From the NCBI RefSeq assembly GCF_014646255.1, contig NZ_BMNC01000006.1, forward strand, positions 391,502 to 455,501: 64,000 nt of DNA, given 5' to 3'. The DNA is from Lentzea pudingi. Its GTDB lineage: Bacteria > Actinomycetota > Actinomycetes > Mycobacteriales > Pseudonocardiaceae. Made by a program: the position numbers and the translations under genes. The notes beneath the pieces are model-generated. The model worked only from the letters and a program-made list of their open reading frames with translations, had not been told where the DNA came from and did not search any database. Within the stretch, counting starts at the first letter, position 1. Each line of letters starts with the position of its first letter. Below are positions 43,673-52,155 of this stretch, piece by piece.

Positions 43673-43936
43673 ACGCGGGTTGTCCCCCACCACGACGACG
43701 AACCCGTCCGGCACGCGGGAGAGGCCCGGCAGCGTGGCGGCCAGCCACGACGGCACGGGATCGCCCGCTACCGCCGCCACCCTCTTGACCCGGTGCGGCA
43801 GTTCGGGGTCCGGTACCCGGAACACGATCACCTCACCGTCGCGTGGACGCCGGAAGAGCCTGCGCACCAGCAGCTTCTGCCCGTCGTGCAGGGTCGGCGA
43901 CATGCTGTTGCCCCGCACGGTGACCCTGACCCACAT
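43604..43936 (-). CDS. Soluble S26-family signal peptidase-like protease
   Basis: A 110-residue S26 peptidase core. The nucleophile Ser11 lies in GNSMSPTL, the general base Lys51 in HRVKRVAAVAGD, and GDNPRSQDSR is box E. It lacks the N-terminal membrane anchor of housekeeping LepB. TGATG overlap couples it to the ABC exporter gene upstream. In context it is the likely leader peptidase for the six-Cys peptide at the head of the operon. Confidence 0.87.
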   Translation of the reverse strand: MWVRVTVRGNSMSPTLHDGQKLLVRRLFRRPRDGEVIVFRVPDPELPHRVKRVAAVAGDPVPSWLAATLPGLSRVPDGFVVVVGDNPRSQDSRQLGLVDCGDVVGAVRGT

Positions 43937-45717
43937 CAGTTGACCCCCACGTCCTGGTAGCCGTCCGCCTGCAACCGGAACAGGCGGGCGTACTCACCAC
44001 CGGCGTTCATCAGCTCGTCGTGGTCACCCTGTTCGGCGATCCGCCCGCCGGCCAGGGTGACGATGAGGCCCGCACCGCGCAGCGCGGCCAGCCGGTGCGA
44101 GATCAGCAGCCGCGTCCGGCCCTCCGCGTGCCGCCGCACGGTCTCGTGCACCCGGTGTTCGGCTTCGGCGTCGAGACCCGACGTCGGTTCGTCGAGGATC
44201 ATCAGGTCGGCGTCGGTGCGCATCAGGCACCGGGCAAGCGCGACCCGTTGCCACTGCCCGCCGGACAACGTGACGCCCGTCCGCTCCTCGTCCGCGTGGG
44301 TCCTCGACAACACCGTGTCGTACCTGTCCGGCAACGCTTCCAGAGTGTCGGCGACCTGGGCCTCCCGCGCCGCCGCAACGATGCGCGCCCGGTCGGCGAG
44401 GGCGTCGACCCGCCCGATGCCGATGTTCTCCGCCGCGGTCAGGTCGTAGGTCATGAACTCCTGGAACACCACGCCGATCCGGGCCCGCAGCGCCACGACG
44501 TCGAGGTCGCGGAGGTCCACGCCACCCCAGGTGATCGACCCCCGTTGCGGGTCGTAGAACCGGCACAGCAGCTTGACCAGCGTGCTCTTGCCCGCGCCGT
44601 TGACGCCGACCAGCCCTACCGCGGCGCCGGCGGGGATGGTCAGGTTCACGCCGCGCAGCACCCACGGGCCGTCGTCGGAGTAGCGGAACCAGACGTCCCG
44701 CAGCTCGATCGCCGCCACACCAGGGGCTTCGGCACCCACGGGCAGATCGTCCGGGGTACCGATCACGTCGAGGTAGTGCCCGAACAGCCGGACCGCGCGC
44801 CCGGCCTCTCCGAGCTGCAGCACCACTCCGGACAACCCGGTCTGCACCCCGGCCACCGCCCCGAGGAACAGCACGAGATCACCGACGGACGACCGGCCCG
44901 CGGCGACGTTGAGCGCCACCACGACCGTGCCCGCCCCGGCCACCACCGCGCCGAGCAACGCCAGCGCGCTCTGCACCACCGTGCCCCTGCGCTGCGCCGC
45001 CAGCCGCGCGCCGCTGACCGTGGCCAGCGAGTCGACCATCCTGGTGTGCAACAGCGAGCCGAGGCCGAACAGCCTGATCTCCTTGGCCGCGCGCACGTCC
45101 GTGAGCAACGCGCGGTAGAACAGCCGCCGCCGATCCGTCGCCACCCATGCTTCCTCCGTCGACGCCTCGCGCCGTGCGGTCGCCAGCCGGGCGAACACCG
45201 CCGTCACCACGGAAGCCAGCAGCAGCAACGTCATCGGCGGCCACACCACCAGCAGCGCGCCGGTGAAACTGGCCAGCAGCACGACCGAGCGCACGACCTC
45301 CTGGGTGAACTGCGAGATCGTGCCGGGCGCCTCCTGCGCGGCCTGCTCGGCGAGCCGCAACCGGTCGTGGAACGCGGGGTCCTCGATCCGCGCCAGCCCC
45401 GGCAGCGTGGCGATGCGCCGGAACAGCCTGCTCTCGACCGTCACCGCGACCCGTTGGCGCACCACCTCGCCGAGATGCCCGCAGAGGTAGAGCAACGCGA
45501 TGGCGACACCGCCGACGAGCGCCGACGCGACCGCCAGGAACGCGGCCCGCTCCGCACTCGCCGTGCGCGACGTCAGCTCGTCGACCAGCAACATCGTCAG
45601 CCAGGCGCCACTGGCCGGCGCGGCACCGGCGACGACCGTGAGCGCGAGGGTCCCACCGGCGAGCAGCGGCGCGGCCTTGAAGGGCAACGCCAGCGCCGCC
45701 AGGGCGTTGCGGATCAT
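43936..45717 (-). CDS. ABC transporter, fused permease and ATPase (peptide exporter-like)
   Basis: A half-transporter of 593 residues. Six TM helices lie in residues 1-310, and the ATPase in 340-580 has Walker A GVNGAGKST, signature LSGGQWQR, Walker B LMILDEPTSG and an H-loop His. It lacks the N-terminal C39 peptidase domain found in many bacteriocin exporters, which fits a separate S26 peptidase gene directly downstream. It probably works as a homodimer to export the small peptide encoded upstream. Its ATG overlaps the stop of the MauE-thioredoxin gene. Confidence 0.9.
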   Translation of the reverse strand: MIRNALAALALPFKAAPLLAGGTLALTVVAGAAPASGAWLTMLLVDELTSRTASAERAAFLAVASALVGGVAIALLYLCGHLGEVVRQRVAVTVESRLFRRIATLPGLARIEDPAFHDRLRLAEQAAQEAPGTISQFTQEVVRSVVLLASFTGALLVVWPPMTLLLLASVVTAVFARLATARREASTEEAWVATDRRRLFYRALLTDVRAAKEIRLFGLGSLLHTRMVDSLATVSGARLAAQRRGTVVQSALALLGAVVAGAGTVVVALNVAAGRSSVGDLVLFLGAVAGVQTGLSGVVLQLGEAGRAVRLFGHYLDVIGTPDDLPVGAEAPGVAAIELRDVWFRYSDDGPWVLRGVNLTIPAGAAVGLVGVNGAGKSTLVKLLCRFYDPQRGSITWGGVDLRDLDVVALRARIGVVFQEFMTYDLTAAENIGIGRVDALADRARIVAAAREAQVADTLEALPDRYDTVLSRTHADEERTGVTLSGGQWQRVALARCLMRTDADLMILDEPTSGLDAEAEHRVHETVRRHAEGRTRLLISHRLAALRGAGLIVTLAGGRIAEQGDHDELMNAGGEYARLFRLQADGYQDVGVN

Positions 45718-46649
45718 GCCACCGGCGCCGGAACGCCGGCGAAGTCGGCGAGCTTGATCCCGGACGCCGTCACCACTCCCCCGTGCGTGTGCAGCAACGT
45801 CGGGTAGGCCATGACCTCGAACGCGGACAGCACCGGATCGTCCGTGCCGACCACGGCCACCCGTCCCAGCGCACTCACCTTCCCGGTAAGCCGTGCGGTG
45901 GCCCCGGGATCACTCGGGTCTCCGTCCACAACGGACACGAACCGGGCGGCGGGCGGATCGGCGATCAGGGCGTCGGTCAGCGTCCGGCAGGGCCCGCAGC
46001 CGACCGAGAAGAAGCCGACGTGCACCGGTCCGTCGAGGTCGGCCTCGGTGAACGGGACGCCTTCGGTGTCCACGACCGAGAACGGCTTGACCACCATGCC
46101 CGGACGGGGCAGGTTCGACTCGCGCTGGGGCGCGGAGTTCTCCTGCAGCTCCCGGACCCTCGCCACGAGTCCGTACGTGAACAACACGTGCAGCGCCACC
46201 ACCACGGCGAGCAGCACGACGGCGATCGTGAGCAGGGTCAACGGTTCCTCCCAGGAGACAGGCGCCGGCACGAACGCGCCGAGCGCGGCCACCGCGACGA
46301 GCGCTCCGTTGCGCACGAGGTGCCGGGGGCCGAGCACGTCCCCGCCCGCGCCGAAGCACTTGCAGCGCACCGGCTTCCGGCCGGTGACGGCCAGCACGAT
46401 CGCGCCGCAGAACGCCACGAGCAAGGCCGTGACGACGCCGTACCCCAGCCGCGTTCCGGGAACAGCGAGCAGCACGACCGCCACCGCCTCCCCCGCGAGC
46501 ACCACGACGGCGACGGGCAGAGCGGGCAACGGCACCAGCGCGGCGATCGAGTCGCGGAACTCCGCGAACCCCCGCCGGGACCGGACCTTGCCGGCGAAGG
46601 CCGCCACGAACACGACGGCGAGCAGCACACGAGCGAAGAGATCGAGCAC
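45714..46649 (-). CDS. MauE-like membrane protein fused to a thioredoxin-like domain
   Basis: Residues 1-165 hold a MauE/DoxX-type domain with four to five TM helices and a C96-K-C98 pair. Residues about 183-311 are a thioredoxin-like domain with C218-G-P-C221. MauE is needed for disulfide formation in methylamine dehydrogenase, which has no gene here. The fusion is therefore a good candidate disulfide generator for the six-Cys peptide encoded 57 nt upstream. GTG at 46649 starts directly at the first TM segment. The product is 311 residues. Confidence 0.83.
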   Translation of the reverse strand: MLDLFARVLLAVVFVAAFAGKVRSRRGFAEFRDSIAALVPLPALPVAVVVLAGEAVAVVLLAVPGTRLGYGVVTALLVAFCGAIVLAVTGRKPVRCKCFGAGGDVLGPRHLVRNGALVAVAALGAFVPAPVSWEEPLTLLTIAVVLLAVVVALHVLFTYGLVARVRELQENSAPQRESNLPRPGMVVKPFSVVDTEGVPFTEADLDGPVHVGFFSVGCGPCRTLTDALIADPPAARFVSVVDGDPSDPGATARLTGKVSALGRVAVVGTDDPVLSAFEVMAYPTLLHTHGGVVTASGIKLADFAGVPAPVA

Positions 46650-46706
46650 GTCAGCCCCCAAGCAGCAGGCGGGGTGCCGGCGACGGATCGCCGGCACCCC
46701 GTTGTG

Positions 46707-46868
46707 TCACTTGCAGGAGCTGCTCACGGACGAGCAGATGCCGTTGCAGTTGAAGCGGTAACCCTTCCTGCAACACTGCCCGTGCTCCGGCACGCAGGCA
46801 CCGGCATCGATCTTCGGCAGCACGAGTCCGACGAGCCGTTCACCGGCCAGCTTCGCGAATCGCTTCAC
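46707..46868 (-). CDS. Small six-cysteine peptide precursor (predicted)
   Basis: The GTG at 46868 follows a strong GGGAGGAG and opens a 53-codon frame. Residues 1-24 are a basic/hydrophobic leader (KRFAKLAGERLVGLVLPKI, then DAGA). Residues 25-53 hold six Cys at 25, 32, 33, 41, 45 and 52 (C-x6-CC-x7-C-x3-C-x6-C), with Gly, Asn and Ser between and a final Lys. AGA-Cys25 resembles a peptidase cleavage site. It heads an operon encoding a redox fusion, an exporter and an S26 peptidase, so it is probably secreted and disulfide-bonded. Activity (toxin, signal or inhibitor) is unknown. Confidence 0.78.
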   Translation of the reverse strand: MKRFAKLAGERLVGLVLPKIDAGACVPEHGQCCRKGYRFNCNGICSSVSSSCK

Positions 46869-46994
46869 GGGTCCGCTCCTCCCAGTTCGACCAACACCAA
46901 CGCGGTCAACGCTGGTCTGCCGGAGTCGTGAGCGGAAGACGGGTCGGACGATCTCGGACAGGCTCGGACTGCGAGGTGCTCCGGGCCGGACAGG

Positions 46995-48086
46995 TCAGAG
47001 CAGCCGGGCGCGCACGGCCGCGGCGATCAGCTCCGACGGCGAGCCCGTGCCGTACGGCGACGGGATCTCCCGCAGTGCGGCGCGATGCCCCTCCACGTCG
47101 TCCAGCCACGCCAGCACCGAGCTGCCGACCAGCGGGCCGGGGGGAACGAGCGTGCCGAACGTGCCCTCGATCTCCGGGCGTTCGGTGCTGCGCCGCACGA
47201 CCACGACGGGCCGCTTGAGCACGCTCACCTCCTCCTGGATGCCGCCCGAGTCCGACACGATCACGGCGGACCCGTGCGCCAGGGCCAGGAACGCGCCGTA
47301 CGACTGCGGTTCGACCACCTGCAGCCCGTGCAGCAACCTGTCCAGGCCGAACGCGGTGATGCGCTGCGCGGTGCGCGGGTGCAGCGGCAGCACGACCGGG
47401 AGCGGCAACGCGCCGAGCTCACGCAGGACGATCTCCAGGTTGCCCGCGTCGTCGACGTTCTCCGGGCGGTGGATCGTGGCCAGGACGTAGCGGTCGCGCT
47501 TGAGGCCGAGGTCGCCCAGGACCACTTCTTCTTCGTCCGCGCTCGGCAACGCGTGCGCCAGCGCCTCGACGACGGTGTTGCCGGTGACGGCGATGCGGCT
47601 GTCCGCGACGCCCTCGCCCAGGAGATTGTCGCGGTTGAGCGGCGTCGGCGCGCAGCACAGGTCGGAGAGGTGGTCGATGAGCACGCGGTTGTGCTCCTCC
47701 GGCATCGCGCGGTCGTAGCTGCGCAGGCCCGCCTCCACGTGCACCAGCGGCACGTCGCAGGCGTTGGCAGCCAACGCTCCCGCGAGCGCGGAGGTCGTGT
47801 CGCCCTGCACGATCACGGCGCCCGGCCGGTGCGCGGCCAGCACCTCGTCCACGGCCGAGACGGCACGGCCGAGCTGGTCGCCCCGGCGCAGGCCGCCGAG
47901 CCGCAGCTCGTGGAAGGCGCCCGGTTCCGGCACATCACGGCGGATGAGCGAGTACATCGAGCGGTCGTAGTGCTGACCGGTGTAGATCATGGTGCACGCG
48001 CTGCCGAAGTGTTCGACGAGCGGCGCGAGTTTGATCAGTTCTGGCCTGGTGCCGCAGACGATCGTCACGCTGTTCGTTTCCCGCAC
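46995..48086 (-). CDS. wecB: UDP-N-acetylglucosamine 2-epimerase
   Basis: This non-hydrolysing enzyme makes UDP-ManNAc from UDP-GlcNAc. Motifs are VTIVCGTRPELIKLAPL at the N-terminus, VQGDTTSALAGA, HVEAGLRSYDR, PEEHNR, and SDSGGIQEE near the C-terminus. The product is about 363 residues. The start is uncertain: GTG at 48086 has TACCTT 7 nt upstream (leaderless), while ATG at 48104 has no ribosome binding site. It is divergent from the exopolysaccharide operon, probably supplying its sugar nucleotide. No UDP-ManNAc dehydrogenase is in the window. Confidence 0.9.
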   Translation of the reverse strand: MRETNSVTIVCGTRPELIKLAPLVEHFGSACTMIYTGQHYDRSMYSLIRRDVPEPGAFHELRLGGLRRGDQLGRAVSAVDEVLAAHRPGAVIVQGDTTSALAGALAANACDVPLVHVEAGLRSYDRAMPEEHNRVLIDHLSDLCCAPTPLNRDNLLGEGVADSRIAVTGNTVVEALAHALPSADEEEVVLGDLGLKRDRYVLATIHRPENVDDAGNLEIVLRELGALPLPVVLPLHPRTAQRITAFGLDRLLHGLQVVEPQSYGAFLALAHGSAVIVSDSGGIQEEVSVLKRPVVVVRRSTERPEIEGTFGTLVPPGPLVGSSVLAWLDDVEGHRAALREIPSPYGTGSPSELIAAAVRARLL

Positions 48087-48210
48087 CGCGGCAAGGTACT
48101 TCATCGATCCGGACGAATCCGGGGAAATCCCGCAGACGTTCACTCGAAAGAGTTGCCTGGGACATCGCTCGAAAGTGTTGCGGCACAAGCGTGTCGTAGT
48201 GTCCGCGCTC

Positions 48211-49041
48211 ATGTCCGGTCATCTGGCACTTGCGGTGTCCACTGTGCTCTACGGCCTGGGGATAGTCGCGCAGACCGTCGCCGCGCGGAGGGCCGACGAA
48301 CGTCCCGGTACCGGGGTGGGGCTGCTCGCCCGCCTCGCGTCGGACCGGGTGTACCTGCTGGGTTTCACCGGTCAGGTCGGCGGTTTCGGGTTCGCGTTCC
48401 TGGCGCGTGAGGACCTGCCCCTCTACCTGGTGCAGGCCGGTTCGTCGTGCGCGGTCGGCCTCGCCACCGTGATCGGCGTCGTGGCGCTGGGCTGGCGGAT
48501 CCGGCGCGTCGAGATCGCGGTGCTGGTGGTGATGGCGTGCGGGTTGCTGCTGCTGACGGGGGCCGCTGCGCCGTCCACGGCCCGTGAGCTCCCGCTGGTG
48601 CCCGCGCTGGTCGTGCTGGGGCTGCTGACTCTCGCGGTGCTGCCGCTGGCGCGGACGTTCAAGGCGGTGACGCCGGTGCTCGCCGGCATCGCGTTCGCCG
48701 TGGTCGCGGTGGCCGCGCGCAACGTCGCCGGAAAGCCCTTGCTCGACCTGGTGCTGCACCCGCTGACCTGGGTGATGGTGCTCGCCGCGTTCGTCGGGCA
48801 GGCGTGTCTCGCCTCAGCGTTGCAACGGGGTTCGGCGACGTCCGCGGTGGCGTCGATGGACGCGACCACCGTGGTGATCAGCTCGGCCGCCGGGCTCGCG
48901 CTGATGGGCGACCAGATCGCGGCGGGGCGTGAGTGGTGGGTCGTGCTCGGTGTGGTGCTGGTCGTCTCCGGGGTGCTGGTGCTCGGGTCCACCGCGCGCA
49001 AGCCCTCCGCCGACCTGGTGACCGCCGGAGGTGAGCGGTGA
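48211..49041 (+). CDS. DMT/EamA-like multipass membrane protein
   Basis: The 276-residue protein has nine to ten hydrophobic segments and the DMT-superfamily look of small-molecule transporters. It contains no catalytic motif. It is first in a long exopolysaccharide operon, so it may flip or import a lipid-linked or sugar precursor. The ATG at 48211 has TAGTGT 8 nt upstream. The stop overlaps the next start. Confidence 0.72.
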   Translation: MSGHLALAVSTVLYGLGIVAQTVAARRADERPGTGVGLLARLASDRVYLLGFTGQVGGFGFAFLAREDLPLYLVQAGSSCAVGLATVIGVVALGWRIRRVEIAVLVVMACGLLLLTGAAAPSTARELPLVPALVVLGLLTLAVLPLARTFKAVTPVLAGIAFAVVAVAARNVAGKPLLDLVLHPLTWVMVLAAFVGQACLASALQRGSATSAVASMDATTVVISSAAGLALMGDQIAAGREWWVVLGVVLVVSGVLVLGSTARKPSADLVTAGGER

Positions 49042-49979
49042 AGCCCGTCGCCAGTGTGTCGCTGGACCTCGACAACCTGTGGGCGTACCTGCGCACGCAC
49101 GGCGATCCCCGGTGGGAGGGCAGGCCGAGCTTCCTGCCGTCGGCGGTGCCGCGCCTGCTGGACGTCTTCGGTGAACAGCGCCTGACCACCACGGTCTTCG
49201 TGGTCGGCGCGGACGCGGAACGAGACGACGGCGCCGAGGCGGTCGCGTCGATCGTCGCGGCCGGGCACGAGATCGCCAACCACTCGTTCTGGCACCAGCC
49301 GTGGCTGCACCGGTTCTCCGACGAGGACGTCGAGAAGGAGGTCATGCGGGCCGAGGAGGCGATCATGGCCGCCGGGGCGCCGCGGCCGGTCGGCTTCCGC
49401 GGACCGGGGTACAGCGTCACGCCCGCGCTGCTGGACGTGTTGCGGCGGCGCGGTTATCTCTACGACGCCAGCGTGCTGCCGACGTGGATCGGGCCGCTGG
49501 CCCGGGCCTACCACAACCGTTCGGCCGGTTCGACGGACGGCGGCGAGGACCTGTTCGGCGGGTTCGGCAAGGTCCGTGCGCCCAACACGGCGTACCGCTG
49601 GCGGGACGGCCTGGTCGAGCTGCCGGTGACGACGATGCCGTTGCTGCGGGTGCCGATCCACGGCGCGTACCTGTTGCAGCTGCACCAGATCTCGCCCCGC
49701 CTGGCTCGCGGGTACTTCCGCACGGCGTTGCGGTTGTGCTTGGCGCGCAAGGTCTCCCCGTCGTTGCTGCTGCACCCGACGGACGTGCTCTCGGGCGCCG
49801 AGGCGCCGGGGATGGAGTTCTTCCCCGGCATGGCCGTGCCCGGCGCGGAGAAGGTCGAGCTGCTGGGCTGGGTGTTGTCGTCGCTGCGCGAGCACTTCGA
49901 CGTGGTCGGCACCGGCGAGCACGTCGCGCGGATCTCCGGTTCCCCGTTGCGCGAACGGGATCCGGTCGCATGTGGCTGA
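49038..49979 (+). CDS. Polysaccharide deacetylase family protein
   Basis: A NodB-fold enzyme of 313 residues. The catalytic/metal Asp lies in SLDLDNLW and the metal histidines in NHSFWHQ, with RGPGYS as motif 3. It would remove N-acetyl groups from the exported polysaccharide or its lipid-linked unit. There is no signal peptide, so it may act in the cytoplasm, in the style of sugar-lipid deacetylases. It overlaps the genes on both sides. Confidence 0.87.
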   Translation: MKPVASVSLDLDNLWAYLRTHGDPRWEGRPSFLPSAVPRLLDVFGEQRLTTTVFVVGADAERDDGAEAVASIVAAGHEIANHSFWHQPWLHRFSDEDVEKEVMRAEEAIMAAGAPRPVGFRGPGYSVTPALLDVLRRRGYLYDASVLPTWIGPLARAYHNRSAGSTDGGEDLFGGFGKVRAPNTAYRWRDGLVELPVTTMPLLRVPIHGAYLLQLHQISPRLARGYFRTALRLCLARKVSPSLLLHPTDVLSGAEAPGMEFFPGMAVPGAEKVELLGWVLSSLREHFDVVGTGEHVARISGSPLRERDPVACG

Positions 49980-51142
49980 CGGTCCTGCTGCGCGTCCTCG
50001 CCTGCGGGACGGTGGCGCTCGCGCCCCTGGAGGGGTACCTGCTGGAGGTCCACGGGCAGTCGGCCAAGGTCGTCCCCGCGCTGCTGATCGGTGTGTGGCT
50101 GTTCTCCCTGTGGAGGCACCGGCGTTTGCCGTCGCCGCACCCGTTGCACCTGGTGGTCGCGTTGCTCGCGGTGGTGCTGCTGGCGACCTCGGCGGTGCAC
50201 GAGGCCGAGCCGTTCACGCTCGAGTACCTGGTGCGGTGGGTGCCGTTCCTGGTGATCGCGGTGGTGCTCGCCGACGTGGCCGCGCGGGAGGTGCCGGTGC
50301 GGGCGCTGCTCGCGGCGACGGTCGCCGGTGCCGTCGTGGCGGCGGCGGGCGGGCTGCTCAGCGTGGCCGGCGGTTCGTTGCGCGCCACCGGGCCGTTGGA
50401 GGACCCCAACGACCTCGCGTTCTTCCTCGTGGCGGCGTTGCCGTTGCTGGCCGCGCTGCCCGCTAGGGGCACGTCGCGGATCGTGTTGTTGTTGCTGGGC
50501 GCGGTGCTGGTGGCCGGTGCCGCGGCGACGTTCTCGCGCGGCGGCGGGATCGCACTGGCCTGTGCGCTGGTGTGGCTGATCGTGCGCCGGGCTCTGCCGG
50601 TGCGCGCGGTGGTCGTGACGGCGGCTGTCGCCGGGGTGGCGGCGTTGGTGTTCGCGTCGGCCGCACAGGCTGAGCTGTCCCGTGCGTTGCAGGAGAAGAG
50701 CCACATCGCGGGCACCAACGCCGACACGCGGATGCTGCGCTGGCAGGCGGCCTCGCGGATGCTCGCCGACAACCCGGTGCTGGGCGTCGGGCCGGGCGGG
50801 TTCCGCCAGCAGTACGCGTCAGCCGGGCACAACGCGGAGATCGACGAGCAGACCCCGGTGGCGCACAACCTGTTCCTCGAGGTCGCGGCCGAGCTCGGGG
50901 TGCCGGGGTTCACGCTGCTCGTCGCCTTCGTGGCGGTCGGGTTCGTGGCGAGCGAACGGGCGTTGCGGCGCGTGGCGGACCGGCGTGAGGCCGTGGCCGT
51001 GCAGGCGGCGCTGATCGCCGTGCTGATCGCCTCGATCTTCCTGTCCGAGCAGTACTACCTGCCCCTGTGGTCACTCGTCGCCATCGCTGTCGCGATCGAG
51101 CGGCGTTCAGTCGAGGAGCCCCGATGCGCGTTCTCCACGTGA
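49970..51142 (+). CDS. O-antigen ligase family membrane protein
   Basis: The 390-residue protein has about eleven TM segments and the Wzy_C signature: TFSRGGG before a large loop that contains NPVLGVGPGGF and AHNLFLEVAAELG. It would polymerise or ligate lipid-linked oligosaccharide units outside the membrane. It overlaps the deacetylase gene by 10 nt and the next glycosyltransferase gene by 19 nt. Confidence 0.87.
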   Translation: MWLTVLLRVLACGTVALAPLEGYLLEVHGQSAKVVPALLIGVWLFSLWRHRRLPSPHPLHLVVALLAVVLLATSAVHEAEPFTLEYLVRWVPFLVIAVVLADVAAREVPVRALLAATVAGAVVAAAGGLLSVAGGSLRATGPLEDPNDLAFFLVAALPLLAALPARGTSRIVLLLLGAVLVAGAAATFSRGGGIALACALVWLIVRRALPVRAVVVTAAVAGVAALVFASAAQAELSRALQEKSHIAGTNADTRMLRWQAASRMLADNPVLGVGPGGFRQQYASAGHNAEIDEQTPVAHNLFLEVAAELGVPGFTLLVAFVAVGFVASERALRRVADRREAVAVQAALIAVLIASIFLSEQYYLPLWSLVAIAVAIERRSVEEPRCAFST

Positions 51143-52155
51143 TCAGCGAGATGGGCGCGGGCGGCGCGGAGGCGCTCGTGTCCGGCATGGCCCTGGCGGG
51201 CGGCGACGTCGGCTGGGAGTCCGCGGTGGCGTGCGGTGGCGGGTTCCGCGTCGAGTCGTTGCGCGCTGCCTCGGTGCCCGTGTTCGACGTACCGGTGGCA
51301 CGCCGTTCGCCGTTGGGGGTGGTGCGCGCGGCCAGGGCTGTGCGGAGGGCGGTGCGCTCGTTCCGGCCGGAGGTCGTGCTGGCGCACAACGTGTCCGCGT
51401 CGCTGGTCGCCCGCATCGCCACGCCACGACGTCCCGTGGTGACGGTGTTCCACGGTGTCGCCGAGGCGGACGTGCCCGGAGCGGTCCGGGTGCTGCGCCG
51501 GGTGTCGACGAGCGTCGTGACCGTCGCCGCGGCTGCCAGGACACGCCTGCTCGACGCCGGACTCGACTCGGTGGTGATCCCGAACGCCGCCTTCCCGTCG
51601 GTGCCCACGGCGGATCGGGCGACGGTGCGTGCGCGGCTCGGGACTCCTGCCGGGGTGCCCGTCGCGCTGTGCCCGGCCCGGCTGGAACCGCAGAAGCGGC
51701 ACGACGTGCTGCTCGCCGCGTGGGCACAGGTCCCCGGCGACTGCGAACTGTGGCTCGCGGGCGACGGCAGCCTGCGCGCCGAACTGGAGGAGCGCGCGGA
51801 CGGCAGGGTCCGGTTCCTCGGCACCCGCACCGACGTGCGCGACCTCTTCGAGGCGGCGGACGTCACCGTGCTCACCAGCGACTGGGAGGGCATGCCGATC
51901 GCGCTCCTCGAGTCGCTGGCGGCGGGCCGCCCGATCGTCGCGTCCGATGTGGACGGTGTGCGGGAGGTGCTGGCCGGCGGTGGCGGCGTCATGGTCCCCC
52001 GCCGCAGCCCCGAGCAGACCGCGAAGGCGTTGCGCGGCCTGCTCTTCTCCCCCACCGCGCGTTCGGTGGCCGCGTCCCACGACGGCTCGGCCGGCGCGCA
52101 CACCCTGATGAAGTCCTACGACGAACTGCTTCGTACCGTCCTGGAGGGACGATGA
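51124..52155 (+). CDS. GT4-family glycosyltransferase
   Basis: A two-domain GT-B enzyme of 343 residues. The N-terminal start is MRVLHVISEMGAGGAE, and the C-terminal donor site has CPARLEPQKR, AGDGSL, and EGMPIALLESLAAGRPIVAS (the E-x7-E motif). It builds part of the repeat unit on the inner membrane face. GAGGAG lies upstream. Sugar specificity is unknown. Confidence 0.92.
   Translation: MRVLHVISEMGAGGAEALVSGMALAGGDVGWESAVACGGGFRVESLRAASVPVFDVPVARRSPLGVVRAARAVRRAVRSFRPEVVLAHNVSASLVARIATPRRPVVTVFHGVAEADVPGAVRVLRRVSTSVVTVAAAARTRLLDAGLDSVVIPNAAFPSVPTADRATVRARLGTPAGVPVALCPARLEPQKRHDVLLAAWAQVPGDCELWLAGDGSLRAELEERADGRVRFLGTRTDVRDLFEAADVTVLTSDWEGMPIALLESLAAGRPIVASDVDGVREVLAGGGGVMVPRRSPEQTAKALRGLLFSPTARSVAASHDGSAGAHTLMKSYDELLRTVLEGR

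Noticed and set aside
45714..46649. Methylamine dehydrogenase maturation (mau) operon
   Set aside because: No mauA, mauB or mauD is nearby; the MauE-like domain is instead fused to a thioredoxin domain and coupled to a peptide exporter gene.
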